Of a stretch of 64,000 bases of DNA, positions 1-9,947 are shown piece after piece. Numbering within the stretch: position 1 is the first letter of the stretch; each line of letters starts with the position of its first letter. The stretch comes from Hippea jasoniae. GTDB lineage: Bacteria; Campylobacterota_A; Desulfurellia; Desulfurellales; Hippeaceae. The notes under the pieces are model-generated. The model saw only the letters and a program-made list of their open reading frames with translations, made no database searches and was not told the DNA's origin. The stretch is from positions 62,001-126,000 of the forward strand of contig NZ_JQLX01000013.1 in NCBI RefSeq assembly GCF_000744435.1, in the 5' to 3' direction. Position numbers and translations under genes: made by a program.

Positions 1-2
1 AG

Positions 3-1322
3 CATTTTCCTGAGGTTCCCGTTGTTAGTGAGGATTTTTTGATTGTAACATCGCTTGTTGATATAAAAAAAATTCTTGCACTGGCAAGTTTTGCTATTGA
101 AAGGGATGGCAAAGAAACCCTTGAGGTGCTTGATATAAATTTAAGCGACGAAAAGCTAAATGAGCTAAAACAACAGGTTTCAGCGTTCAACCCGTATGAA
201 TTTTTTGCATATCTGATCGATTTTGCTCATCAGAAGGAAATAATAGAGTTTACAGATAACCGCTCCTATTTTGAGAGTTTTCTTGATGCTGTTTTTGAGT
301 TCACCCAAAAAGGAATGGGGCTTTATGAGGTGTTGGATTATTTCTTAAAAAAGGGCGATGTTTCTGTTTCTGTTTCAGAAAATGTTGATGCCATAAAGGT
401 TATGAGTATCCACAAAGCAAAAGGGCTTGATAGCAATACGGTTATCATTCCTTATTACGATTGGAACTTTACAACAAATGATAGCATCTACGGCAGCTTT
501 GATATTGCTGATCTGATTGGAAAGAAAAAAAATGCGTATGTAAAGATCGACAAAAAACTTGCAATAATGTTTGATGCTGCAGGCGATATTTACAAAAGAC
601 ATAAAGAAAATGTTTTTGTTGAAGCGCTAAATCTGATGTATGTGGCAAATACACGCCCAAAAGGCAACCTGTTTATTATAGGCAATCTACCCCCAAAAAA
701 GAGTGGTAAAAATAACGACAAACCCTTAAACGCTATAGATTTTATTATTAGAAGCTTGAAAATGGATGTTAAAGAAAACGGTGCGGTTTATAAAGTAGGG
801 CAGTTTAGGGGTGAAAAACTAAAAACGGAGCAGAAAGAAGCGATTAAATCAACCTTTAGGGGTAATTTTACAAACCGCCTCAATATATTCTCAAAGGTAG
901 ATATTGAAGGCGATGTTGAAAAAATAAAATTGGGTGATGTTTTTCACGAGATTATGTCAAAAATTGATAAAACTAATAATATTGATAATCTTGTGGATGA
1001 GGTCTGTATGGTTTACAACATCCCAGATAACGATAAAAAAACGCTAAAGCAGTGGGTAAAAAATACGCTTGAGGATTTAAGTGACTATTTTTATAGCGTA
1101 GATGCCGTTTATGTGGAAAAGGAGTTTGTTGATAGCCAGGGTAATATTCTAAGACCCGACAGAATTGTTATCAAGGATTCAGTTGTTTATGTAATCGATT
1201 ATAAAACAGGTATTGCTATGGATCATCATAAAGACCAGATAAAGAGTTATACGGCTTTGTTTGAGAAGGCAAAAGGTTTGCTTTATTATGTCAAAGACAG
1301 GAGAATTGTTGATGCAAGCTGA
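3..1322 (+). CDS. addA: AddA-type helicase-nuclease, C-terminal part (5' end outside window)
   Basis: The reading frame is open from the first bases of the window, so the gene begins upstream; a TTG at 39 is not a credible start. The visible 440 residues carry late UvrD/RecB helicase motifs (VMSIHKAKGL near base 400, LMYVANTRP near base 640). A C-terminal PD-(D/E)XK nuclease follows (RPDRIVI near 1157, VIDYKTG near 1192, then QIKSY near 1239). In the AddAB family this subunit is the ATP-driven motor plus one nuclease, resecting double-strand breaks for RecA loading. The next gene overlaps by 11 bases and looks like the partner subunit. Helicase-nuclease assignment is firm; AddA rather than RecB is inferred from that partner. 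Confidence 0.85.
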   Translation, partial: HFPEVPVVSEDFLIVTSLVDIKKILALASFAIERDGKETLEVLDINLSDEKLNELKQQVSAFNPYEFFAYLIDFAHQKEIIEFTDNRSYFESFLDAVFEFTQKGMGLYEVLDYFLKKGDVSVSVSENVDAIKVMSIHKAKGLDSNTVIIPYYDWNFTTNDSIYGSFDIADLIGKKKNAYVKIDKKLAIMFDAAGDIYKRHKENVFVEALNLMYVANTRPKGNLFIIGNLPPKKSGKNNDKPLNAIDFIIRSLKMDVKENGAVYKVGQFRGEKLKTEQKEAIKSTFRGNFTNRLNIFSKVDIEGDVEKIKLGDVFHEIMSKIDKTNNIDNLVDEVCMVYNIPDNDKKTLKQWVKNTLEDLSDYFYSVDAVYVEKEFVDSQGNILRPDRIVIKDSVVYVIDYKTGIAMDHHKDQIKSYTALFEKAKGLLYYVKDRRIVDAS

Positions 1323-4032
1323 ATTCTATCGCATAGATGTTGGCTGCAATTTAGCAAAAAAAGCCTCAGAAATCATAAAAAATGAGCTTAAAGATAATAA
1401 AAAGGTTATTTTTGTTTCGGTTAACAGAAGGTTTAATCGGTTTGTTCAGAAAAATTTAAATACAACAGAGCAATTGAGCTGTGAATTTTTTGCCATAGAT
1501 GATTTTGTTAAAAAGATAGTGATGGATGGTAATGATTATATTCTGCACTCTCCTGTTGAAAGACATCTGTTTTTTTATGAGCTTTTGAAATCTGTTGATA
1601 AGATAAAATCGCATTTTAAAGGCAATCATGTAGCGTTGCTGAAATGGGCAAAGCTGGTTTCTGAGTTATTTGATGATGTTGAGCTACAGGATAAACAAAA
1701 AGAGATTAAGAAATTCAGAAGTGCTACTTATTATGAAACAGTCAAAGAGGCGCATGTTATTTTAGAACATCTACCAGAGCTGTTTGAAGAGTATGAAAAT
1801 AAATACAAAAATTACATTTATCGTGGAAAACTCTACAACATAGCCTCAAAACTACATTTTAGCGATTTTGGTTTTGATAAGAATACAACCTTTATATTTG
1901 CAAACTTAGTTGTTTTGTCTGAATCGGAAAAAAACCTTTTGAAAAATATTGCAAACCACTCAAAGCTGATTGTGTTAGCCCATGATGATTTAAATGAAAG
2001 AGATAAATATTTTGATGGTTTTGGAGCAATAAAGCAGCTTAGGAAGCAATTGGAAGGTTTTGCAGAGATTAAAGATATTAATTGTAATTTTGAAACACCC
2101 GAGATAGAGTTTTATGAGTTTTCAAATCTCCATACAGAGGCTGCTTTTGTTGCAGATAGAATTAAAGCGTTAAAAAACAAAGAATTGGGTGGCTGTGCTG
2201 TTGTTCTTGCCAATCAGGATGTTGTGTTTGGAATTTTAGGGTATCTTGGAACAAAACCCTCAAGTGTTAATGTGACGATGGGCTATCCGCTTAAACTCAC
2301 AGCCGTAGGGGAATTTTTTAGATGTTTATTTGATGCTGCAGTGGATTATAAAATTAGACATCGAAGCGGTGTTAGTGTTGTGATTCTGGATAAACTTTTA
2401 AGCAACCCGCTTGCCAATACTCTATTTGGTATTGAGCCAAAAAAGCAGTTGATTGGCATGCCAACAAAAACCTATTTAAAAGAATATGGGAAATTTCAAT
2501 CTGTTTTTAAGCTGCTTGATAGACTTTGTAGTGTGGGCAATACGTCTGAACTTTATGAGGTTCTTAAATCTATCGTGCAAAAAATCGATATGCAAAAGCT
2601 TAACCGTTATATGTTTCAGCTTATCAATATCTTCTATAACGAGGTTGTTGAAAAACTCAAAAAACTTGACCACCCAATAAAGGATATTGAGTTTGCAAAA
2701 GAGCTTTTTGATGAGGTGTTTGGTGGTATTTTAATTCCGTTTGAGGGATACCCTCTAAAAGGCGTTCAGATTATGGGCATGCTCGAGGGCAGGGGGCTAA
2801 ATTTTGATGAGAAGTTTATCGTTGATGCTGTGGAGGGTGTTTTGCCTGCCACAGAGAAGGTTGACCCCCTGATGCCGATAGATTTAAAAGAGGCTTTGGG
2901 GCTTACCTCGTATAAAAAGAAAGAGCTGCTTGCTAAGTATTTTTTCTTCAGAGAGGTATTCTCATCAAAAAAAACAACAATTCTATACAGAAACACGATA
3001 TCAAATAACGAAAAACTACTGCCCAGTAGATTTGTTTATCAGTTGCAGTTTTTATGCAATCAGAATAGCTGGAAGTGTAATAAAAAGGTTATCAATCCTG
3101 CATTTAGCTTTTCTGGGGCAGAAGAAGAGATAAAAAATAATCTTAAAGAGACGCTAAAGGATTTTATATTCTCACCGTCTGCTGTAGATACATACCTAAA
3201 CTGTCCCTATAGATTTTATCTTAAGTATGCCAAAAAAATTGAGGTAAAAGAGGATGCCACAGATGAGATTGATCCTATGGAGATAGGCATTATTGTGCAT
3301 GAGCTGCTTAAGGATAGCTTTGGGAAGTATGTGGGAAAAGAAGTTGGCAAAAATGAGCTTGAGATTATAAAAAACAGTGCCATTAGCAAGGTTAAGGATA
3401 TTGAGCGTTTAAACAATAACGCGATTAAAGAAAGAATAAATAAATTAAAAAATCTGTATGGTGGCTTTCAGCTTGAGGCTTTAAAGATTATCTTAAAAAA
3501 GAAGCTTGAAGACCTGTTTGAAGAGGAAAAAAAGCAATATAGTTTTTATCTTGTTGGTGTTGAGCAAACAATAAAAGCTACATTTAAAGGCTATAATATA
3601 GAAGGAACAATCGATAGACTTCAGAAATACGATAACGGAGTTTACAGGATTATCGATTACAAAACAGGCAATATAAAAAAACCAAAAGTCAAAAAATTAA
3701 GCAGAGTTTTAGATGATTTTGATTTTAACGAATACGACAGGCAACAGCTACTTTTGCTTCACGATTCAATAGGCTCAGTGCAGATGCCGTTTTATGGGAT
3801 TCTGGTTAAAGAAAACTTTAATGATGTTAAAGCTACTGAGGCGTTTTATATAGAGCTTAAAAACTCAGAGAAGCTATTCAACGAGGTTAAACTTGATGGC
3901 AATTTAGATTACAAACAACTCATAACATACATCTTAAACCACATAAAAAATTCAGATGAGATATTTCCACTTGCAGGTGAAAACTGCCTTGGCTGCCCTT
4001 TCAGGCATATATGTAAATTTTCAGCTGTCTAA
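1312..4032 (+). CDS. addB: AddB-like PD-(D/E)XK nuclease subunit
   Basis: About 906 residues from the ATG at 1312, preceded by AGGAGA; an upstream in-frame TTG at 1261 lies deep inside addA and lacks a better ribosome site. The C-terminal third holds the nuclease core (IDYKTGN near base 3650). Four cysteines are placed as in the AddB iron-sulfur nuclease: one in NCPYRFYL near 3200 and three in CLGCPFRHIC just before the stop. No Walker A motif is visible in the N-terminal region, so the helicase-like part is probably non-motor, as in RexB-like and epsilonproteobacterial versions. It should pair with AddA in break repair. The 3' end overlaps the convergent sirtuin gene by 12 bases. Confidence 0.82.
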   Translation: MQAEFYRIDVGCNLAKKASEIIKNELKDNKKVIFVSVNRRFNRFVQKNLNTTEQLSCEFFAIDDFVKKIVMDGNDYILHSPVERHLFFYELLKSVDKIKSHFKGNHVALLKWAKLVSELFDDVELQDKQKEIKKFRSATYYETVKEAHVILEHLPELFEEYENKYKNYIYRGKLYNIASKLHFSDFGFDKNTTFIFANLVVLSESEKNLLKNIANHSKLIVLAHDDLNERDKYFDGFGAIKQLRKQLEGFAEIKDINCNFETPEIEFYEFSNLHTEAAFVADRIKALKNKELGGCAVVLANQDVVFGILGYLGTKPSSVNVTMGYPLKLTAVGEFFRCLFDAAVDYKIRHRSGVSVVILDKLLSNPLANTLFGIEPKKQLIGMPTKTYLKEYGKFQSVFKLLDRLCSVGNTSELYEVLKSIVQKIDMQKLNRYMFQLINIFYNEVVEKLKKLDHPIKDIEFAKELFDEVFGGILIPFEGYPLKGVQIMGMLEGRGLNFDEKFIVDAVEGVLPATEKVDPLMPIDLKEALGLTSYKKKELLAKYFFFREVFSSKKTTILYRNTISNNEKLLPSRFVYQLQFLCNQNSWKCNKKVINPAFSFSGAEEEIKNNLKETLKDFIFSPSAVDTYLNCPYRFYLKYAKKIEVKEDATDEIDPMEIGIIVHELLKDSFGKYVGKEVGKNELEIIKNSAISKVKDIERLNNNAIKERINKLKNLYGGFQLEALKIILKKKLEDLFEEEKKQYSFYLVGVEQTIKATFKGYNIEGTIDRLQKYDNGVYRIIDYKTGNIKKPKVKKLSRVLDDFDFNEYDRQQLLLLHDSIGSVQMPFYGILVKENFNDVKATEAFYIELKNSEKLFNEVKLDGNLDYKQLITYILNHIKNSDEIFPLAGENCLGCPFRHICKFSAV

Positions 4033-4773
4033 AAGTTTTATGAGTTGTGGCAACGACTCAGTTACCTCTGTTATAACAACCTCATCAGCATAGATGGATA
4101 TACCCGAATAATCAATGTTAAATTCAGCCACAAACCTGCCCATATCGTGAGCGATCTTTGGCAGACTTGCTGCAGGTTGCACAGCCCCGCTTGTGCCGAT
4201 ACATAAAAATACATCACTTGTGGCCGATTTAATCGCCTCATCAAGCAGGTCTCTATCTAAATTTTCACCAAACCACACAACAAAAGGCCTCAAAAGCCCG
4301 CCGCAGTGTTTGCATTTTGGCGGTAGCTCTTCCTCGCTATAGATTTTATCATCTACATAAACTCTATCGCATATTGTGCATTTGACTTTGAAGATATTGC
4401 CGTGCAGTTCAATAATATTTCTGTTGCCTGAAAGGTAATGCAGATTGTCGATGTTCTGTGTGATGAGTGTAAAGTTTTCTTTGAAGCGTTGTTCCAATTC
4501 TGCCAAAGCTTCATGTGCTGGGTTTGGTTTTGCCTGTTTTATGATTTTTTTTCTATAGTTATACCACAACCAGACCTCTTTGGGGTTTTTTCTAAACGCC
4601 TGATATGTTGCAAACTGAGAGAACGAAAACTTTTTCCATAAACCATCTTTGTCTCTAAAAGTGGGGATGCCGCTTGCCTTTGAAATGCCGGCTCCTGTTA
4701 AAACGGCCACACTTTTTGCCTTTTTTATTTCATCTGCTACCCTTTTTAGCCTTTCAAACATCTTTTGTTCCAT
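4021..4773 (-). CDS. Sir2-family NAD-dependent protein deacylase (first of two)
   Basis: 250 residues from the ATG at 4773, with a GGGGG tract 7 bases upstream; the frame is open further upstream but that part lies inside the aldolase gene. Sirtuin signatures are clear: GAGISKASGIPTF, TQNIDNLH with ELHGN holding the catalytic histidine, and a zinc site made of CTIC and CKHC pairs. The enzyme removes acyl groups from lysines, consuming NAD and releasing nicotinamide. It overlaps the end of the aldolase-like gene by 20 bases and is probably co-transcribed with it and dnaG. A second, different sirtuin lies at 50717, so the two may divide substrates. Confidence 0.9.
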   Translation of the reverse strand: MEQKMFERLKRVADEIKKAKSVAVLTGAGISKASGIPTFRDKDGLWKKFSFSQFATYQAFRKNPKEVWLWYNYRKKIIKQAKPNPAHEALAELEQRFKENFTLITQNIDNLHYLSGNRNIIELHGNIFKVKCTICDRVYVDDKIYSEEELPPKCKHCGGLLRPFVVWFGENLDRDLLDEAIKSATSDVFLCIGTSGAVQPAASLPKIAHDMGRFVAEFNIDYSGISIYADEVVITEVTESLPQLIKLLDS

Positions 4774-5317
4774 CTTCAACCCCCAGAAAGATTCTTGCTG
4801 AGTTTTCCAAAGCGCTAACAAGCTGCAAAGCCCCAAAAAGCGTATCGGATATAGCAAAAACGCCATGCCCCTTTGCGATCACTACTTTTTTGTTTGTATC
4901 CTTAAAGTATTGAGGGATTTCCTCCTTTGCAAGCTGCCAGTTGTTAAAGGGAATATCGATGATATCGACATTTTTAAGAAACAAACTGCCTTCGTAATCT
5001 ATCGGGGTAAAGCTTTTATACCCTTTTAGCGATAAAATAATGGCGTTTGTGGGGTGTGCGTGTATTATAGCTTTTGCTGAATCGATGGTTTTGTAGATAT
5101 TTACATGGATCTCTACCTCGCTGGATGCTGCATTCCACCTGATATCCCTTTCAAAGCCGATTTTAACAATATCCTTCATCCTTAAGTTAAATAAACTCCT
5201 GCCTGTTTTTGTTATCCATATACCATCCTTTGTTAATGCACTCATATTGCCGCTTGAGGCATCAACAAGATGACTTAAAAACAGCATATTGCCTACGCGT
5301 CTGAATTCACCTATCAT
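4754..5317 (-). CDS. class II aldolase/adducin-family protein
   Basis: 187 residues. The fold markers are SSGNMSAL near residue 21, EVEIHVNIY, the metal-binding HAHP near residue 96 and KGHGVFAIS near residue 152. Family members are zinc enzymes such as fuculose-phosphate aldolase, ribulose-phosphate 4-epimerase and methylthioribulose-phosphate dehydratase; nothing in the sequence decides among these. It sits between the DedA-family gene (4-base overlap) and a sirtuin gene, which gives no pathway hint. Superfamily assignment is firm, substrate unknown. Confidence 0.8.
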   Translation of the reverse strand: MIGEFRRVGNMLFLSHLVDASSGNMSALTKDGIWITKTGRSLFNLRMKDIVKIGFERDIRWNAASSEVEIHVNIYKTIDSAKAIIHAHPTNAIILSLKGYKSFTPIDYEGSLFLKNVDIIDIPFNNWQLAKEEIPQYFKDTNKKVVIAKGHGVFAISDTLFGALQLVSALENSARIFLGVEDGTKDV

Positions 5318-5910
5318 GTTCTTCTCCTGTTTAATTTGATATAAACAAAAATAATAATACCACTTGCCAGAAATATATACAGATAAGCATTGTGTATTGC
5401 AGCTTTAATTAACTGCGGGTTGTTGCCTATTGTGTAACCCACGGCTGCCAGTATTGATACCCATATAGATGCACCAAGCAGCGTAAAGATGCTGAATCTT
5501 ACAATGTTCATTTTTGCTATCCCTGCAGGAAGAGAGATGTATTGCCTTATAGCAGGCAAAAGTCTTCCTATAAATGTTGTTATTTCTCCATGTTTTAGAA
5601 AAAAGTCGTTTGTAATCTCAAGCCGTCTTTTATTTAAACCCACATACTTACCGTATTTTTCCAAAAATGGATAGCCTAATTTCATCGAAAGGTAGTAATT
5701 GAATATTGCACCAGCCAGGCTGCCCATACTGCCTGTTAAAATAACCACAAACAGATCCATCTTACCCTTTGCTGCAAGGTATGCCGCAGGTGGTATAACG
5801 ACCTCGCTGGGAAACGGAAAAAATGAACTCTCTAAAAACATCAATATAAATATGCCTGTGTAACCGCCGTATCCTATGGCATTAAGGATAAACTCAACCA
5901 CTCCACTCAC
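5314..5910 (-). CDS. DedA-family (VTT domain) membrane protein
   Basis: About 199 residues with several hydrophobic helices. The family signatures are [19 protein letters not shown] near the N-terminus and [16 protein letters not shown] in the middle; the latter holds the conserved arginines of the VTT (SNARE-associated) domain. DedA proteins sit in the inner membrane and are linked to lipid flipping, including recycling of undecaprenyl phosphate. The GTG at 5910 is chosen because AGGGG lies 6 bases upstream; a TTG at 5916 is also in frame. The 5' end overlaps the end of dnaG, so translation is probably coupled. Confidence 0.85.
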   Translation of the reverse strand: MSGVVEFILNAIGYGGYTGIFILMFLESSFFPFPSEVVIPPAAYLAAKGKMDLFVVILTGSMGSLAGAIFNYYLSMKLGYPFLEKYGKYVGLNKRRLEITNDFFLKHGEITTFIGRLLPAIRQYISLPAGIAKMNIVRFSIFTLLGASIWVSILAAVGYTIGNNPQLIKAAIHNAYLYIFLASGIIIFVYIKLNRRRT

Positions 5911-7576
5911 TAACAACCCCTTTTAATTTTGAAAATATTTCGTTGTATTTTTTAAAGTTTTCTTCTGTTGGCTCTTTTTTAATAATATTTTGCATTATTT
6001 TTAGCTGTTTTTTGAGGTTTTTTATCTCAAACTGCTTTAAAAGATATATAAGCACCTTTCTTCTTTCGTATCTTTGTTGCATCTGCATCTGCTGAAGCTG
6101 CAGTAGCCTGTAGGCTATCTTTTTTTCATCTTCTGTCAAATTAACCTCAAATTTTGATATGTCAAACTCCTCGCCGCTTAAATAGTAGCTAACAAGCTTT
6201 AGATATATCGATTTATAGATGCCCTCTAAGTTATCGGCAAACCCTTCTAAATCCTCAACCCACGCCAGAAGTTCTATATCACCTAAAACTATACTTAAAA
6301 AAGCCTCCTGAGGTGTCAGTGTTGAAGGTATTGAGATCTCTTTGGATGGATTTAGAAAGATATTTTCAGATACATTAAACAATGACGCTGTTTTTGATAT
6401 ATATGAAGCCTTAAGGATCGGGTCTGAAATACTAAAGATAATCGGTTTTATCTGTTCAATCGCTTTAAGTTTTGATGATGGCTCATCTAAGTCGTATCTG
6501 TTTTTCAAAAACTCAACGATATAGTTAAAATACTCTTTTGCATTTTTTAGTTTATCTATATAGGCATCTTTGCCGTATTTTTCGATGAAGCTATCTGGGT
6601 CTTCGTCTTTGTCTAAAACCACAACAAAGGCCTTTGTTTTTGAGGATAAAACAATCACTGCAGAACGCATCATCGCTTTAAAACCTGCCTCATCAGCATC
6701 GTAGTTTAGATAAACGGCCTCGCAATAGCGTGATAGGTTGTTTATATGAAATTTGGATAAAGCCGTGCCCAGCGTTGCAACGCTGTTTTTGATGCCTTTT
6801 GAGTGTAGTTTTATGCAATCCATATAACCTTCTGTAATGACTGTAGCCTTTTGTTTTTTGATCTCATCTTTTGCAAAATTTAAGCCAAACAGTGTTTTCT
6901 GCTTTGAAAAGATCACCGTCTCTGGTGAGTTTATATACTTTGCCGTATTGTTTGAGTTAATCACCCTTCCGCCAAAGGCAATAACCCTATCTGATACATC
7001 AAAAATCGGAAATATTATCCTGTTTCTAAACCTATTTATAAGCCCTGTTTTTGAGTCAAAGAATATGCCGCTGTTTAGAAGCTGGTTTTTATTAAAACCT
7101 TTCTCGATTAGTATTTTTTCAAGCTGCCTGCTGTCTGGTGCAAAACCGATTTTAAATGATTCTATCGTATTTTCAAAAATACCCCTTTTTTTTAAATATT
7201 CTAACGCCTGTTTGTTTTCAAGCAGTTTTTCTTGAAAATATGCAGCAGCAATTGAATGAATCTCGTATAAAAAATCGTGTTGGGTTTTCTCTTCAAATGA
7301 AATCGGTATATTGTATCTTCTTGCAAGCTCTTTTATGGCTTCTTTGAAGGTTAAATTTTCTATTTTCATCAAAAATGTGATGACATCGCCACTCTCACCA
7401 CATCCAAAGCAGTGAAAAAACTGTCCTTTAGGGTTAACCGAAAAAGAAGGCGTTTTCTCGTTGTGAAACGGGCATAAACCAAAATAGTTTGAGCCACGCT
7501 TTTTAAGCTGCACATATTGCGAGACTACATCAACTATATCGATCTGGCTCTTTAAAAACTCAGCAACATCCCCCAT
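5894..7576 (-). CDS. dnaG: DNA primase DnaG
   Basis: 560 residues. An N-terminal CHC2 zinc ribbon (C35, H38, C56, C59) is followed by the primase core. The TOPRIM centre has ITEGYMD near residue 248 and NYDADEAG near 291. The C-terminal region (about 430-560) would bind the replicative helicase DnaB and is poorly conserved, as usual. It makes RNA primers at replication forks. It is the first gene of a minus-strand run with the DedA, aldolase-like and sirtuin genes. The ATG has no Shine-Dalgarno sequence and lies directly behind an extended -10 box, so the mRNA may be leaderless. Confidence 0.95.
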   Translation of the reverse strand: MGDVAEFLKSQIDIVDVVSQYVQLKKRGSNYFGLCPFHNEKTPSFSVNPKGQFFHCFGCGESGDVITFLMKIENLTFKEAIKELARRYNIPISFEEKTQHDFLYEIHSIAAAYFQEKLLENKQALEYLKKRGIFENTIESFKIGFAPDSRQLEKILIEKGFNKNQLLNSGIFFDSKTGLINRFRNRIIFPIFDVSDRVIAFGGRVINSNNTAKYINSPETVIFSKQKTLFGLNFAKDEIKKQKATVITEGYMDCIKLHSKGIKNSVATLGTALSKFHINNLSRYCEAVYLNYDADEAGFKAMMRSAVIVLSSKTKAFVVVLDKDEDPDSFIEKYGKDAYIDKLKNAKEYFNYIVEFLKNRYDLDEPSSKLKAIEQIKPIIFSISDPILKASYISKTASLFNVSENIFLNPSKEISIPSTLTPQEAFLSIVLGDIELLAWVEDLEGFADNLEGIYKSIYLKLVSYYLSGEEFDISKFEVNLTEDEKKIAYRLLQLQQMQMQQRYERRKVLIYLLKQFEIKNLKKQLKIMQNIIKKEPTEENFKKYNEIFSKLKGVVSEWSG

Positions 7577-7583
7577 CGCAATA

Positions 7584-7592
7584 AATATACCA
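7584..7592 (-). promoter_or_regulatory. extended -10 promoter of dnaG, leaderless layout
   Basis: On the minus strand TGG is followed by TATATT and then 7 bases to the dnaG ATG. No convincing -35 is visible and no Shine-Dalgarno sequence precedes the ATG. The spacing puts the expected transcription start at or next to the A of the start codon. Confidence 0.45.
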
Positions 7593-7626
7593 TTTTATGG
7601 GTCATCTAACCACTGTTTTTGAGGTC

Positions 7627-7654
7627 TTGACAAATTCGGGGGGGGATATATATA
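7627..7654 (+). promoter_or_regulatory. sigma-70 type promoter of the first chemotaxis receptor
   Basis: TTGACA at 7627-7632 and TATATA at 7649-7654 are separated by 16 bases that include a run of eight G. Downstream, AGTTG at 7654-7658 and CAACT at 7665-7669 could form a small hairpin just before the strong AGGAGGT ribosome site. Confidence 0.55.
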
Positions 7655-7687
7655 GTTGCCAAAACAACTATTAGGAGGTGGTAAAAT

Positions 7688-9295
7688 ATGGAAAATGTGC
7701 GATTGACAAAGTTATTCTTAGTTTCAACATTGGTGGTATTGATAACAGCTATCGTTGTAATCGGTGGCAATGTAGTTATATCACTCAGTAATCGTTCTAA
7801 AATAGGTAAGGTTGAGATGGTTGATATTGTTAGTTTAAAACACTACAACAAGGCAGCTATAGATCTTGCAAAATGTAAGGATTATTTTATTAGATATGCA
7901 TTTATGGATGATGAGTCTGCTTTGGTTACTGCAAAGAATTTTTGTTCTGAGGCTATTTCTTTGATAAACAAAACCATAAAGCTGAACAGAGCAAACCCTT
8001 CCTTGGTTTCAAATCTGAAAGATATAAGGCGGTTGCTTGAGGATTTTTATCAATCCGGAGTTGCTTTTGCACAAGAATTTAAGGAAACGCACAACATAAG
8101 TGAGTCAACTAAAAATAAATTTTATACTGCATTTGATGTCATAGCAAAAAGAATCGCTATGCTTGTTGAGACATCGAATAAGGATGTAAAGGAGTGTATG
8201 GAAGGCATTAAATCCCGCAGTGTCAATCTTTTAATTTTAGTTAGCGTAGGAAACTTAATTGTTATAGCCCTTATAGTTGGTTTGTATTTTGTGGTTAAAT
8301 CATATATTATTCACCCCCTACTTACAGCTGTTGAGAAAACAGAATATTTAGCAAAAGGCGATTTAACTAAAAGATTTGATGTTATTACAGGTAATGAAAT
8401 AGGAATTTTAAAAAGTGGAATTAACAAAGTTATCGATTCAATGAGAAATATAGCTATACAACTCCATAAAGAAGCCGATGAATTAACAGAACAATCAAAT
8501 ACACTTGCATCCTCTGCAACAGAAATATCGGCAACCATTGAAGAAACGACAAGAAACACAGAAGAGATGGCGCATGCGGTTAGTGATACCGTTGAGGCTA
8601 TAAATAATGTGGCTGAAGCTACAGAGAAAGTTAATATGCTTGCTCAGGAAGTGGGAGAAGTTAACCGTGAGATGATGGAGGATATAGAGGATAGATTAAA
8701 AAGAATGGAGGAAAATGCAAAGTTGGCTAAGGAAGCTATCGAACAGATTAACACCGTTGGAGATGCAAGTAAACAAATTGGCCAAATAATTGGTGTTATT
8801 AATGAAATAGCCGATCAAACAAACCTGCTTGCCCTAAATGCTGCAATTGAGGCAGCAAGAGCCGGTGAGGCTGGACGAGGCTTTGCTGTGGTTGCAGATG
8901 AGGTTAGAAAATTAGCAGAAAAGACGCAAAGGGCTACAGAGGAGATAAGAGAAATGATTCAAAAAATGCAGTCTGATACTCAGATCGCCATTCAAAAAAC
9001 AGATACCGCAGCAAATATGATTTTAAGTGAAAAAGAAAAAGCCAATGAGGATAAACAGCATATAGAAAGTGTGGTTAATAAAACTTCTAATGTTATAGAA
9101 GAACTCAATACGACCTCGGCTGCTATTGAAGAGTTGTCTGCAACAGCAAACGAAATTGATGCTCAGGTTAAAGAAGTTGTGCAGGCTGCAGAAGATAACG
9201 CAAAAGCTGTGACAGATATTGCACGTATCTCAGAAGAAGTAAAATCTATGGCCGATAGAATTAACAAGCTTGTAAGGGTATTTAAGGTTGAGTGA
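7688..9295 (+). CDS. methyl-accepting chemotaxis protein, membrane receptor
   Basis: 535 residues with a textbook receptor layout. Membrane helix 1 is at about 10-32, followed by a mostly helical periplasmic sensor of about 150 residues. Membrane helix 2 is at about 180-204, then a HAMP linker and a long cytoplasmic coiled coil. The signalling tip is [20 protein letters not shown] near residues 377-396. It should relay a periplasmic stimulus to CheA/CheW and be adapted by methylation. AGGAGGTGG precedes the ATG. It is a clear paralogue of the receptor at 58383, with the cytoplasmic half nearly the same and a divergent sensor. The ligand is unknown. Confidence 0.93.
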   Translation: MENVRLTKLFLVSTLVVLITAIVVIGGNVVISLSNRSKIGKVEMVDIVSLKHYNKAAIDLAKCKDYFIRYAFMDDESALVTAKNFCSEAISLINKTIKLNRANPSLVSNLKDIRRLLEDFYQSGVAFAQEFKETHNISESTKNKFYTAFDVIAKRIAMLVETSNKDVKECMEGIKSRSVNLLILVSVGNLIVIALIVGLYFVVKSYIIHPLLTAVEKTEYLAKGDLTKRFDVITGNEIGILKSGINKVIDSMRNIAIQLHKEADELTEQSNTLASSATEISATIEETTRNTEEMAHAVSDTVEAINNVAEATEKVNMLAQEVGEVNREMMEDIEDRLKRMEENAKLAKEAIEQINTVGDASKQIGQIIGVINEIADQTNLLALNAAIEAARAGEAGRGFAVVADEVRKLAEKTQRATEEIREMIQKMQSDTQIAIQKTDTAANMILSEKEKANEDKQHIESVVNKTSNVIEELNTTSAAIEELSATANEIDAQVKEVVQAAEDNAKAVTDIARISEEVKSMADRINKLVRVFKVE

Positions 9296-9422
9296 GATTG
9301 ATATGTTAACGGGTGTAGGGCTATGAGCCCGAGCCCTTCAACTTAAATATGTAAACCATAAATCCCACCCTTATCATCAGATATGTTTTACCAGATGTCA
9401 GCTGCCCTTTAAAACTTCTTTA
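9296..9422. other. intergenic region with GC-rich hairpin between convergent genes
   Basis: This stretch lies between the receptor and a convergent unknown gene. GGGCT at 9318-9322 and AGCCC at 9326-9330 form a tight hairpin. TTTAAG-G-TTGA near the receptor stop can pair with TTCAACTTAAA near 9337, enclosing it. There is no T-run on either strand, so it is not a standard intrinsic terminator. No gene was seen. Confidence 0.3.
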
Positions 9423-9947
9423 TTATTCCATCTCGATAATTCTTATTTGTTCTTTTTTAAAAAGGTAACATAGCTTATTGGTATTAAACAGTTTTCTGCT
9501 TTTTATGGCTTGTAATGCTTCTTTATCTGTTTCATTTCCTGCGGGCATATTTATTACAAGCTCTTTAAAGAAATCAGGCGTATATGAGTCTGAGAATAAT
9601 AACTCACATTCAGATAAATTACCTTTGCTGTCTATATGAAAGATAAAATGGCCAAGGTTACTGGTAATCATAAACATATCATTCCTAAAAATATCACTTT
9701 CTTTGGTGTGGGATAGATATACAGAAGAACACACATAATCATGAACACTATTACATCTGCATCTATCAATTATCTTATATTCAGCTATTTTTTGTTTAAA
9801 ATAGTCTTCTTCTATATCCATACCAAGCAAGCTTTCTTCGAAGTTTATATCCTCTTTTTCTATCTCTTTGTTATAAAACTGCCTTTTTTGATCTTTGTAA
9901 TGAAGATAAATAATACAGGCTATAAAGTTGTATAAGCCTTCAAACAC
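9423..9947 (-). CDS. hypothetical protein, 174 residues
   Basis: No family is recognised. The GTG start at 9947 is supported by TAGGAG about 7 bases upstream. The protein begins with a short hydrophobic stretch (about residues 3-16, possibly amphipathic). A charged segment and a cysteine-containing stretch, DRCRCNSVHDYVCSS, follow near residue 61. The later part looks like mixed alpha/beta. It is convergent with the chemotaxis receptor and divergent from the arabinose-lipid cassette, and belongs clearly to neither. A plausible real gene because of its length, ribosome site and position. Confidence 0.6.
   Translation of the reverse strand: MFEGLYNFIACIIYLHYKDQKRQFYNKEIEKEDINFEESLLGMDIEEDYFKQKIAEYKIIDRCRCNSVHDYVCSSVYLSHTKESDIFRNDMFMITSNLGHFIFHIDSKGNLSECELLFSDSYTPDFFKELVINMPAGNETDKEALQAIKSRKLFNTNKLCYLFKKEQIRIIEME

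Noticed and set aside
1261-1311. Longer addB start at a TTG
   Set aside because: The ATG at 1312 has a good ribosome site and the extra residues lie within addA.
6837-7235. 132-codon open frame on the plus strand
   Set aside because: Antisense to dnaG within its core domain; a shadow of codon bias.
7638-7645. Run of eight G as a possible quadruplex
   Set aside because: A single run without three further runs nearby; it is only the spacer of a promoter.
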